DNA from: Antricoccus suffuscus
Lineage (GTDB): Bacteria; Actinomycetota; Actinomycetes; Mycobacteriales; Antricoccaceae
DNA length: 64,000 bases
Direction: 5' to 3'
Assembly (NCBI RefSeq): GCF_003003235.1
Contig: NZ_PVUE01000005.1
Coordinates: 179,746-243,745 of the forward strand
Both the position numbers and the translations under genes were made by a program. The notes under the pieces were generated by a model, which saw nothing but the letters and a program-made list of their open reading frames with translations, was not told the origin of the DNA and made no database searches. Positions within the stretch are counted from its first letter, which is position 1, and each line of letters opens with the position of its first letter. This document shows positions 47,426 through 55,694 of the stretch, piece by piece.

Positions 47426-50400
47426 CCGGTCCGCTCTGCGACACGCCGGGCGATAGCGTCCTCGAAGTACCGAGGGTCCAAGCGGTCGTAGGCCTCGTCG
47501 TGCGAAAGCGCGAGACCTCGGCCGTGATGCACCTCGAAATCCGCCCCAAGTCGGGCCCGCGCCTCGGCGTACAGCCGAACCTCGCGCAGGTTGCTGGGGT
47601 CGGCGGATCCGCGCAACCGTTGGGAGGCGCCCAGGAGTTCCGCGACGTGCGCATAGTCGTCGAATTCTGCCGCCAAGATTGCCGACACGACCCCGATGCT
47701 CGCAAGGATCGGAAAATCGTCGACCTCTTTCGACGCGACGAACGCACGCACGGCATCCTCGTAGCCCGCACTTAGCTCACCGGCCTCGAGCTCAAAGATG
47801 GCCACCGATCCAGCGCCTACAACGATCATGTGATTGGTGCGGGTACCGGCTCCCTCGAACTCGTCGAGCATGGAGCGCACTTGTCGCACCGCCGAGGTGA
47901 CGAACGCTTGATTCCCCCGTGCGTCTTCAACGATCATCCGCTGTATGAGGAGAATGACCTTCCACATCGGCGTACCGCGGCTGTTGTCGAACAACATCTC
48001 GATCTCGTCGAGGCACCGCACGGCATCGTCTACTCGTCCGCTGGCGATCAGCATCCCCACCTGCCTGGCGCCCATATAAATCTGGTCGTCCACCGCGCCG
48101 AGCCGACCGGAGATGGCCCGCGCTTCTTGCACGTCGGCGATCGCGCCGTCAAAGTCACCGTCGAGCATCCGGACATAGGAACGACTGGTAATTGCCTGCG
48201 CGCGGCCCCATTGATCGCTGGTCGTATCGAGCTCATCGAGGGCGAGCGCGACGTGGGTACGCAACGACTCAAGGTCGCCGAAGTTCTCGGCGAACGCGGC
48301 ACGCATGAGCCGCAGGCGCCCGCGGGCCAGCGGAGTCGCCCGCAGTAGTGCATCATCGGCGACCTGCTCGGCCTCGTTGTATTGGCGCGTGAAGAACAAC
48401 AGCAGCATGAGCGTCGCCGCGACCTCGATCGGTCCATCGGCGAGGTATCGGCGCAGGTTGGCTGCGACCTGCGCAATGTCGGCAATTCCGTCGTCGCGAT
48501 CAAAGCCAGGATCGGCCGCGCCGGTCGCGGTGAACTGCCGCGACATCTGACTGATGACACCGAGCCCACGGGCAACATGCCAGTGGGCGCTGGGATTACT
48601 GGTCGGCACCTCGGCGGCCAAGGCCGTCCAGTAACCGAGTTCTTCATCCCGGCCGAGCACCATCCAGAACCAGGCCAGATGCAGGCATAACGCGATGGCC
48701 CGACCCGAGTCACCAAGCTCGATATAGAACGTCATCGCGGCGACGAAGTTGTCGTACTCCTCGTTGAACAGCCGCAGCGCGACCGACTGATCGTTGGCAT
48801 CTACGTTCATTGAGTTGCGCTGCGCGAACACCAGGAAGTGCCGGGCGTGCCGGGCCCGCGCCTGCTGCACGGTTCCCGCTTCAATCAGCCGTGCGGTCCC
48901 ATACTCGCGGATCGTTTCGAGCATGCGGTAGCGAATGGTGTGGCCATCGGTCACGATCAGCAGGCTCTTGTCGACGAGCGCATTGAGGATCTCTGGTACA
49001 TCGAGCGCCGCGACCTTGCCGCTGGCGCAAACTTTGGCGGCCGTCTGCGCGGCGAAACCACCCGGATAGACCGACAGCCATTCGAGCACGTAACGCTCTT
49101 CCGGTGTGAGTAGCTCCCAGCTCCACTCGACAACTGCAAGCAACGTGCGGTGCCTGCTCATCGCCGTACGGCTGCCCCCGACGAGCAGCCGAAACCGGTC
49201 GCCAAGCCCCTGCGCGATCGCATCTACCGGCAACACCCGAAGGCGCGCCGCGGCGAGCTCGATCGCCAGCGGAAGTCCGTCGAGCCGCCGGACGATCTCG
49301 ACGATGGCGGGCATCGTCCTCTCGTCTGCTACGAATGACGCACTCGCGGCGCGTGCCCGATCGATGAACAGTCGTACGGCGGAGAAACCGCGCGCCGCCT
49401 CCAGTTCACTGTCTGCCGGCGGCAGGTCGAGAGAGGATAACGAGCACAACGACTCTCCGTCGATCGCCAGCGCTTCACGGCTAGTCGCGATTATCCGCAG
49501 CGCCGGACAGCGCGCCAGCAACTCGGCGATCAGGCCGGCGGCCGCACCAATCACATGCTCGCAGTTGTCGACAATCAGAACGCACTGGTCGTCGCTGAGC
49601 GCATTGACCAGCAATGCCTTACCGTCCAGGGCCATCCGGTCGTCTCTGGCACGCGTGTGAGAAGCGCGGGCCAGATCCAGATCGCGCACAAATGCCTGCT
49701 CGAGGTTGTCGCCAACCGTCGTCTTCGCGAGCTCGACGAGCCGCACCTTCGCGCCCTGTGCGGACAGTCGGCGGGCGACCTCGAACGACGTACGGGTCTT
49801 GCCCGCGCCACCGGGACCGATGATCGTCACGAGCCGGTTGGCCTCGATCAGGTCAGTCACCCGCTCGATTTCGCGCTGCCGCCCGATGAACGAGGTGACG
49901 GCGGCCGGAATGTCCGACTCGGAGCGCTCGGGCGGCGGGTCGTCGGCCGTCAACAACTGCAGATGCAGGTCCTGTAACTCGCGGGACGGGTCGCTGCCGA
50001 GCTCTTCGGCGATCTTTCTCCGGGTCGTTTCATAACGCGCCAATGCTTCGGCGGTGCGGCCGGTGGCGGCGTACCCCCGCATAAGCAGACCGGCGAAGCG
50101 TTCGTCAAGCGGCACATCGCGCGTGACCGCCTCGAGCCGGGCGACGGTCTCACTTGCTTGCCCGGTCGCGAGCTTGGCCTCGCTCCAGTCACCAATGGCA
50201 TCGCGTCGCAGGTCCTCGAGCCGGGCGATCTCCGGTAACGCCCAATGCAAGTCTGCGGCCTCGGCGTACGGCGTACCGCGAACCAGTGCAAGAGCCATGT
50301 CGAGCGTGGTCGCGGCACTCTCGAACTGGCCACCGCGCAGCTGTTGTCGCCCGTCACGAACGAGTTCCTCGAACTCGACTACGTCGAGCTGCACGTCCAC

Positions 50401-50691
50401 CAAGCCGTAGCCGGCCGCGGTCTGGCTGATGGCCCCGCCGTCGCCGACCGCCTTGCGAAGCCTCGATATCAGCGACTGCAGGGAACTTGTCGCGTTGGCC
50501 GGCAGGTCGCCGGACCAGACCGCATCGATCAGCCGGTCGGCCGTAACCGAGCCTCCGCCGGCCATCGCCATGCGCATCAGCAACCGGCGTAAGCGCACAC
50601 CCGGAATGTCGCACGCACCGGACATCGTTTGCACGCTGAGCGGACCGAGCACCCCAACCTTCACGAGTTGACTACCTGCACGGTTAACCAT
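47362..50691 (-). CDS. BTAD/SARP-type transcriptional regulator with AAA (NB-ARC-like) and TPR domains
   Basis: A 1109-residue AfsR-like regulator. Residues about 10-100 form an OmpR-type winged helix (VKVGVLGPLSVQ; LIDAVWSGDLPANATSSLQ). The BTAD follows to about 245 (DERFAGLLMRGYAATGRTAEA). Next is an ATPase module with Walker A GPGGAGKT at about 292-299 and a Walker-B-like VLIVDNCEHV. The remainder is TPR-like helical repeats. The start at 50691 (MVNRAGSQLVKVG) has GAGG upstream. Such proteins integrate signals and activate secondary-metabolite or transport genes; the adjacent DrrAB/LLM operon is a candidate target. Confidence 0.92.
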   Translation of the reverse strand: MVNRAGSQLVKVGVLGPLSVQTMSGACDIPGVRLRRLLMRMAMAGGGSVTADRLIDAVWSGDLPANATSSLQSLISRLRKAVGDGGAISQTAAGYGLVDVQLDVVEFEELVRDGRQQLRGGQFESAATTLDMALALVRGTPYAEAADLHWALPEIARLEDLRRDAIGDWSEAKLATGQASETVARLEAVTRDVPLDERFAGLLMRGYAATGRTAEALARYETTRRKIAEELGSDPSRELQDLHLQLLTADDPPPERSESDIPAAVTSFIGRQREIERVTDLIEANRLVTIIGPGGAGKTRTSFEVARRLSAQGAKVRLVELAKTTVGDNLEQAFVRDLDLARASHTRARDDRMALDGKALLVNALSDDQCVLIVDNCEHVIGAAAGLIAELLARCPALRIIATSREALAIDGESLCSLSSLDLPPADSELEAARGFSAVRLFIDRARAASASFVADERTMPAIVEIVRRLDGLPLAIELAAARLRVLPVDAIAQGLGDRFRLLVGGSRTAMSRHRTLLAVVEWSWELLTPEERYVLEWLSVYPGGFAAQTAAKVCASGKVAALDVPEILNALVDKSLLIVTDGHTIRYRMLETIREYGTARLIEAGTVQQARARHARHFLVFAQRNSMNVDANDQSVALRLFNEEYDNFVAAMTFYIELGDSGRAIALCLHLAWFWMVLGRDEELGYWTALAAEVPTSNPSAHWHVARGLGVISQMSRQFTATGAADPGFDRDDGIADIAQVAANLRRYLADGPIEVAATLMLLLFFTRQYNEAEQVADDALLRATPLARGRLRLMRAAFAENFGDLESLRTHVALALDELDTTSDQWGRAQAITSRSYVRMLDGDFDGAIADVQEARAISGRLGAVDDQIYMGARQVGMLIASGRVDDAVRCLDEIEMLFDNSRGTPMWKVILLIQRMIVEDARGNQAFVTSAVRQVRSMLDEFEGAGTRTNHMIVVGAGSVAIFELEAGELSAGYEDAVRAFVASKEVDDFPILASIGVVSAILAAEFDDYAHVAELLGASQRLRGSADPSNLREVRLYAEARARLGADFEVHHGRGLALSHDEAYDRLDPRYFEDAIARRVAERTGQPRIASAKASSSRGTSGPAG

Positions 50692-50929
50692 TGTGCCGCA
50701 CCTCGGGTGGGTTCGTACCCCACCGTCGGTGAGTTCGCGCCCCACGATCGGCGACGCTCGTGGCCCGGTCGCGCTTCGTCCCTCGCCGCCGATATCGTGT
50801 TCTGCGCGTGGACACGCCCGATCGCACTCCTTGTCCCGCCTACCTCCTGCTTGTCACTGCTTGTCACGCCTCATGAGCTGTGACTAGGGGTAGACAGCCG
50901 CGCTAAGGGACCGGGTAGGCCCGGCGCGA

Positions 50930-51013
50930 GTGACGGATCGCGAGACATACGTGACGGATCGCCAGACATTCGCGACGGATCGCGAGACATTCGCGACGGA
51001 TCGCGGGAGTGTG
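50930..51013. repeat. tandem repeat, four 21-bp units
   Basis: Units start at 50930, 50951, 50972 and 50993. The core is GACGGATCGCGAGACATTC with few changes; the last unit diverges at its 3' half. It lies in the 781-bp region between the BTAD regulator and the acyl-CoA dehydrogenase cluster. It shares the GGATCGCG core with the arrays at 5032 and 44456. It is contiguous, without spacers. Confidence 0.88.
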
Positions 51014-51080
51014 ACCGGGAATTCACTGTGACGTAGCGCGTCGTACGTCCATGATCGCGGCATATCACGTTCTAATAGGT

Positions 51081-51115
51081 GAAGGCCCCGCCAAGTATGA
51101 GTTGGCGGGGCCTTC
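51081..51115. terminator. strong orphan hairpin (14-bp perfect arms)
   Basis: GAAGGCCCCGCCAA (51081-51094) pairs perfectly with TTGGCGGGGCCTTC (51102-51115) around GTATGAG. It has the look of a GC-rich terminator, yet no annotated gene ends at it: the BTAD gene starts 390 bp to the left and reads away, and the dehydrogenase gene starts 358 bp to the right. It could end an unannotated small RNA or insulate the two regions. Confidence 0.65.
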
Positions 51116-51355
51116 GTGTTGACCTGGCCGTGACGCCTCCAGATCCTCGGCCGTTTCCGCCGAGCCGACCGCTGCCGTCACGCACGGTCCCAGATGGATC
51201 TCTCCACTGGACTAGCCCTCGGTCTTCGTCCGAGCCGTCCTCCTTGCGAAGGGCGTAGATAGATTTCTACTCCCTAATTCCCCAGCGCACAAGAGGTACC
51301 GGTGCACGGTAGAAAATAGGCAGAATGCCGGTACCCCCTGGCTCGGCGGCAGCGG

Positions 51356-51374
51356 AACCGAATACGATTCGGTT
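51356..51374. promoter_or_regulatory. perfect 19-bp palindromic operator before the second acyl-CoA dehydrogenase operon
   Basis: AACCGAAT-ACG-ATTCGGTT is perfectly symmetric (8+3+8), 98 bp upstream of the first dehydrogenase gene. The GAAT-N3-ATTC core and spacing equal those of the TetR-type operators at 43588-43617. A same-family regulator is therefore likely, but no tetR gene lies next to this operon. A second inverted repeat, GGTACCGG (51295-51302) with CCGGTACC (51328-51335), lies just upstream. Confidence 0.65.
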
Positions 51375-51472
51375 TCACCGTGTCTGTACCTACCGGCGTG
51401 GTGCATCATTGTTGGCGTACCCGGGCTCGAAAAAATACATCTGCACCATCCAAGTTGATCAGGAGAATTCCC

Positions 51473-52666
51473 ATGGATCTTGTGTTGAGCGACGAAGACC
51501 GCGCTTTTGCACAGAAAATGCGTACCTTCTTCACGACGGAGATCCCCGAAGATATCCGTCGCCGCGCCTTTACCGGTGAAAATGCCGGCAAGGACGACAT
51601 GGTGGCCACGCAACGCATCCTCAACGCCCACGGCTACGCCGTACCCAACTGGCCGATCGAATGGGGCGGCCAGGACTGGACCCCGATGCAGCGTCACCTG
51701 TGGCTTGAAGAGATGCAGCTGGCGTGCGTGCCACAGCCACTTGCGTTCAACGCATCCATGGTCGGCCCGGTCATCGCGGCCTTCGGTAACGAAGAACAGA
51801 AGAAGCGCTTCCTGCCAGCCACCGCCAACCTCGATATCTGGTGGTGCCAGGGCTTCTCCGAGCCCAACGCCGGTTCCGACCTTGCCTCGCTCAAGACCGC
51901 GGCGGTCCGCGACGGCGACTCCTACGTCGTCAACGGCCAGAAGACGTGGACGACACTCGCGCAGTACGCCGACTGGATCTTCTGCCTCGTGCGCACCAAC
52001 CCGGACGTCAAGAAGCAGGCCGGCATCTCGTTCCTGCTCATCGACATGAAGACTCCGGGCATCACCGTCCGCCCGATCCAGCTGATCGACGGCGGCCACG
52101 AGGTCAATGAGGTCTTCTTCGACAACGTCGTCGTACCTGCCGAAAACCTCGTCGGCGAGGAGAACGCCGGCTGGTCGTACGCGAAGTTCCTGCTGGGCAA
52201 CGAGCGCACCGGCATCGCGCGGCTTGGTACGTCGAAGGTCAAGGCCGCCCGCGTCAAGGCACTCGCCGCCAAGACCCGTGTCGGCGATGGCACGCTGCTG
52301 GACGACCCGCTGTTCGCGGCCCGGCTGGCCCGTGTCGAGATCGAGATCGCGGCACTCGAAATGACCCAGATGCGCATCCTGTCGAGCCAGACCAAGGGCG
52401 ACGAGGCACCCGACCCTCGTTCCTCCGTGCTCAAGCTCAAGGGCTCGGCGATCCAGCAGGACCTCACCGAACTACTCATCGACGTGGTCGGCGAAGAAGC
52501 CGCAGCGTTCCGTGAGGACACCGACGTGCCGGACGGATTCGCTCCGACGACCGAAGGCGTCATCGACGCTATGCCGACGTACTTCAACTACCGCAAGGTC
52601 ACCATCTACGGCGGTTCCAGCGAAGTGCAGCGCAGCATCATCTCGAAGGCAATCCTCGGCTTCTAG
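51473..52666 (+). CDS. acyl-CoA dehydrogenase family protein, alpha-type (copy 1)
   Basis: A 397-residue ACAD of the FadE26/FadE17-like group. FSEPNAGSDLASLKTAAVRD is the flavin region. The C-terminal motif is TIYGGSSEVQRSIISKAILG with Gly where typical ACADs have the catalytic Glu. E244 (FLLGNERTGIAR) occupies the helix-G alternative position used in ChsE-type alpha subunits. AGGAG precedes the ATG at 51473. It heads an operon with the beta-type gene (30 bp away) and a second alpha-type gene. It closely resembles the 53844-55043 protein. Confidence 0.92.
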   Translation: MDLVLSDEDRAFAQKMRTFFTTEIPEDIRRRAFTGENAGKDDMVATQRILNAHGYAVPNWPIEWGGQDWTPMQRHLWLEEMQLACVPQPLAFNASMVGPVIAAFGNEEQKKRFLPATANLDIWWCQGFSEPNAGSDLASLKTAAVRDGDSYVVNGQKTWTTLAQYADWIFCLVRTNPDVKKQAGISFLLIDMKTPGITVRPIQLIDGGHEVNEVFFDNVVVPAENLVGEENAGWSYAKFLLGNERTGIARLGTSKVKAARVKALAAKTRVGDGTLLDDPLFAARLARVEIEIAALEMTQMRILSSQTKGDEAPDPRSSVLKLKGSAIQQDLTELLIDVVGEEAAAFREDTDVPDGFAPTTEGVIDAMPTYFNYRKVTIYGGSSEVQRSIISKAILGF

Positions 52667-52696
52667 GCCCTACCTAAACTTGAACGGAGTACAGAC

Positions 52697-53839
52697 GTGA
52701 ACCTCGAACTCACCGAAGACCAGCAGACGCTGTCCGAGACCATCGGCCGCCTGCTCAAAGATCGCTACGACCACTCCACTCGGCTTGAACTGCTCCGCAG
52801 CGAACTGGGCTGGAGCAAGGACATGTGGAAGCGGTACGCCGACCTCGGCCTGCTGGGACTGCCATTCGACGAGGAGTACGGCGGCGCCGGCATGGGCTTC
52901 GCCGAGGTCGCCGTCGTACTGGAGGAGTTTGGCAAGGCACTTGTCCTCGAGCCCTACATCGCGACGGTTGTTCTCGCGGGCGGGCTCGTCGCCGCCGCAG
53001 GCACCGACGAGCAGAAGAAGTCCATCTTGTCGGCGATCTCGGCCGGCGAGTCGATCATGGCATTCGCCGCCAGTGAGCCCGGTGCGCGCTGGTCGCTGAC
53101 CGACGTCAGCACCAAAGCCGAGAAGTCCGGGGACGGCTGGACCATCTCCGGCGAGAAGTCCGGCGTACTGGCCGGAGACAGCGCCGACCAGTTCGTGGTC
53201 TCGGCAACCACGGCCGACGGCGTCGTCGGGCTGTTTCTCGTCGACGGCAAGGCCGACGGCGTACGCCGTGACTCCTACACGCAGCAGGATGGCCTGCGTG
53301 CGGCCAACGTGCTCTTCGACGGCGCGGCGGCACAGGCACTGGGCGACCCGGCCAACGCGGCGGCTGCCATGAAGAGCGTCATCGATGAGGCGACGGCCGG
53401 CCTGTGCGCCGAGGCCGTCGGCGCGATGGGTCAGATGCTGAGCATCACCAGCGAATACCTCAAGACCCGCGTGCAGTTCGGTACCGCGATCGGCACCTTC
53501 CAGGTGCTGCAGCACCGCTCCGCCGACATGTACGTCTCCTTGGAGCAGGCCCGCAGCATGGCGGTGACCTCGCGGCTGGCGATCACCGACGGCGACGAGG
53601 GGCTCGAGCGCGACCAGACGCTGCGCGCGGCGAAGGTGCAGATCGACACGTCGGCTCGGCACATCGGCCAGGAGTCGATCCAGATGCACGGCGGCATCGG
53701 CGTGACGATGGAATACCCCATCGGCCACTACACCAAGCGCCTGACCGTCATCGCGCGGACGTTCGGCGACACCGACTCACACCTACAGGCCTTCGCCAAG
53801 GCCGGTGGACTGTTGGTCGCTAGCGACACGGTCGCGTAG
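52697..53839 (+). CDS. acyl-CoA dehydrogenase family protein, beta-type
   Basis: A 380-residue ACAD-fold partner subunit: MNLELTEDQQTLSETIGRLL, YGGAGMGFAEVAVVLEEFGK, TRVQFGTAIGTFQVLQHRSA, and IQMHGGIGVTMEYPIGHYTK. It has no Glu at either catalytic position, as in beta subunits of alpha2beta2 ACADs. It sits between two alpha-type genes and could pair with either. The start is GTG with GGAG upstream. It ends 4 bp before the next ATG, indicating coupling. Confidence 0.92.
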   Translation: MNLELTEDQQTLSETIGRLLKDRYDHSTRLELLRSELGWSKDMWKRYADLGLLGLPFDEEYGGAGMGFAEVAVVLEEFGKALVLEPYIATVVLAGGLVAAAGTDEQKKSILSAISAGESIMAFAASEPGARWSLTDVSTKAEKSGDGWTISGEKSGVLAGDSADQFVVSATTADGVVGLFLVDGKADGVRRDSYTQQDGLRAANVLFDGAAAQALGDPANAAAAMKSVIDEATAGLCAEAVGAMGQMLSITSEYLKTRVQFGTAIGTFQVLQHRSADMYVSLEQARSMAVTSRLAITDGDEGLERDQTLRAAKVQIDTSARHIGQESIQMHGGIGVTMEYPIGHYTKRLTVIARTFGDTDSHLQAFAKAGGLLVASDTVA

Positions 53840-53843
53840 TTCG

Positions 53844-55043
53844 ATGGCGTTCCACGACCTGCTCACCGATGACGAGCGCGCCTTTGCCGCGAAGCTGCGG
53901 GATTTCTACACCACTGAGATCCCGATCGAGACCCGGCGGCGACACGCCCGCGCGGAGATCACCGACCAAGAAAGCCTCGTCGCCACTCACCGGATCCTCA
54001 ACGCGCACGGGTACGCCGTACCCGGTTGGCCGGTCGAGTGGGGTGGGCAGGACTGGACGCCGATGCAGCGGCACCTGTGGCTCGACGAGATGCAACTTGC
54101 GTCGGTGCCTCGCCCGGTGTCGTTTAACGCCACAATGATCGGGCCGGTCCTCGCGCAGTTCGGCACTGAGGAGCAAAAACAGCGGTTCTTGCCGGCCACG
54201 GCCAACGTCGACATCTGGTGGTGTCAAGGCTTTTCCGAGCCGGGCGCCGGCTCCGATCTGGCTTCACTGCGTACGACGGCCGTCCGCGACGGTGACTCGT
54301 ACGTCGTCAACGGCCAGAAGATGTGGACGACGCAGGCGCACTACGCAGACTGGATGTTCTGTTTGGTGCGCACCAACCCGGACGTCAAGAAGCAGGCCGG
54401 GATATCGATGCTGCTGATCGACATGACGACCCCGGGCATCGCGGTGCGTCGGATCCATACGATCGACGGGCACCACGAGGTCAACGAGGTCTTCTTCGAC
54501 AACGTCGTCGTACCAGCCGAAAACTTGGTCGGCGAAGAGAACAAGGGCTGGACCTACGCGAAATTCCTGCTCGGCAACGAGCGGGTCGGCCAGGCCCGGG
54601 TCGGCGCCTCGAAGGTCACCCTGTCCAAGGTGAAGGCGCTTGCAAGCCGCACTCGGGTCGGCGCCGGCAGCCTGCTCGACGACCCACTGTTCGCGGCCCG
54701 GCTGGCGACGTTGGAGATCGAGCTGACGGCGCTGGAGATGACCCAACTGCGAGTGCTGGCCTCACAGTCCAGCGGGTCCGACGCGCCGGACCCTCGCTCC
54801 TCGGTGCTCAAGCTCAAGGGCACCAAGTTGCAGCAGGATATCGCCGAACTGCAAATCGACGTGCTGGGCATGGACGGCGTACCGATCCGGGACGGCTACG
54901 ACGTACCCGACGGGTTCGCCACGCCACCGGATGGCGCGATCGAGGCGATGCCGACGTACCTCTTCTATCGCAAGGCGACGATCTACGGCGGCGCCAGCGA
55001 GGTCCAGCGCAACATCATCGCGAAGGCCATTCTCAACTTTTAG
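53844..55043 (+). CDS. acyl-CoA dehydrogenase family protein, alpha-type (copy 2)
   Basis: A 399-residue paralog of the 51473 gene. Large blocks are identical, for example WWCQGFSEP and RTNPDVKKQAGIS. The motif near the end is TIYGGASEVQRNIIAKAILN, and E246 (FLLGNERVGQAR) is the candidate base. The ATG at 53844 follows the beta-gene stop by 4 bp. Duplication of the alpha gene around a single beta gene suggests two dehydrogenases with different acyl preference sharing one partner, or dosage; the sequence cannot decide. Confidence 0.92.
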   Translation: MAFHDLLTDDERAFAAKLRDFYTTEIPIETRRRHARAEITDQESLVATHRILNAHGYAVPGWPVEWGGQDWTPMQRHLWLDEMQLASVPRPVSFNATMIGPVLAQFGTEEQKQRFLPATANVDIWWCQGFSEPGAGSDLASLRTTAVRDGDSYVVNGQKMWTTQAHYADWMFCLVRTNPDVKKQAGISMLLIDMTTPGIAVRRIHTIDGHHEVNEVFFDNVVVPAENLVGEENKGWTYAKFLLGNERVGQARVGASKVTLSKVKALASRTRVGAGSLLDDPLFAARLATLEIELTALEMTQLRVLASQSSGSDAPDPRSSVLKLKGTKLQQDIAELQIDVLGMDGVPIRDGYDVPDGFATPPDGAIEAMPTYLFYRKATIYGGASEVQRNIIAKAILNF

Positions 55044-55075
55044 CCGACGTACCGTCAGATCGGCAACGCCACGGC

Positions 55076-55122
55076 CTAGCTGGAAGTCTCGGTGCGCTGA
55101 GCGCATCAAACTCTCCAGCTAG
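55076..55122 (+). terminator. nested hairpin after the acyl-CoA dehydrogenase operon
   Basis: Outer arms CTAGCTGGA (55076-55084) and TCCAGCTAG (55114-55122) are perfect. An inner TGCGC-TGA-GCGCA stem lies at about 55093-55105. It begins 33 bp after the last dehydrogenase stop. There is no T-run, so termination would not be of the classic intrinsic type. Confidence 0.55.
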
Positions 55123-55189
55123 CGACGACCCCAATTCCTATGGAGCCCGTGACTTACCGCGACCTCACCCGCGCAAACTCCTTGTGAGG

Positions 55190-55204
55190 ACGCAATAGTT
55201 GCGT
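55190..55204. promoter_or_regulatory. 15-bp palindromic operator for the MarR/MFS operon
   Basis: ACGCAA-TAG-TTGCGT is a perfect 6+3+6 palindrome centred about 27 bp upstream of the marR start, overlapping where its promoter or leader must be. MarR proteins commonly bind such sites to repress their own operon, so autoregulation is the natural reading. Confidence 0.65.
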
Positions 55205-55223
55205 TGGTGGTAGCGTTTTAGCT

Positions 55224-55694
55224 GTGCCAAATCATGCCCCAAAAGAACTCGTTGACGCCGTCGTGTCATTCATGCGCGCACTTCACCTGAATCTCCAGGA
55301 GTCGAGCCTCGAATCGCTGGCAGCCACCGAATGGACGCTCTCGCAAGCGCGCTCGATCATGATCCTGGCCCAAGTATCAGAGCCACTTCCGATCAACGAG
55401 CTGGCCACGCGCCTGCGGCTGTCCGTCGCGGCCACCGGCCGCAACGTCGACCAGCTCGTCAATCAAGGGCTCGTCGATCGCCAGGAAGACCCCCGCGACC
55501 GCCGCATCAAACGGGTCTCGCTCACCCCGCAAGGCCGCGCGCAGGTCGCGCACGCCCACACCATCAAACGCGCCAGCATGTCCGCGTTCCTCGACCGGCT
55601 TGAGCCGGAGGATCACGAACGGCTGCTCGCCGCGCTCGCGCCTATCCAGGCTCGACTCGAGCCGACAATCAAACTTCAGAAACGAACCTCATGA
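55224..55694 (+). CDS. MarR-family transcriptional regulator
   Basis: A 156-residue winged-helix regulator. The recognition region INELATRLRLSVAATGRNVD QLV is followed by the wing QEDPRDRRIKRVSLTPQG, the hallmark DxRxxR of MarR proteins. Dimerisation helices flank it. The start is GTG at 55224 with a poor ribosome site. It overlaps the MFS gene by 4 bp (ATGA), so it probably represses this efflux pump and itself through the palindrome at 55190-55204. Confidence 0.92.
   Translation: MPNHAPKELVDAVVSFMRALHLNLQESSLESLAATEWTLSQARSIMILAQVSEPLPINELATRLRLSVAATGRNVDQLVNQGLVDRQEDPRDRRIKRVSLTPQGRAQVAHAHTIKRASMSAFLDRLEPEDHERLLAALAPIQARLEPTIKLQKRTS

Noticed and set aside
50871..51068. 65-codon minus-strand frame with a SRDPSRM heptad repeat
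   Set aside because: The heptad is just the translation of the 21-bp DNA repeat; no ribosome site or homology.
51212..52099. 295-codon minus-strand frame before and over the first ACAD gene
   Set aside because: It is antisense to the alpha-type ACAD and contains the operator region; no homology.
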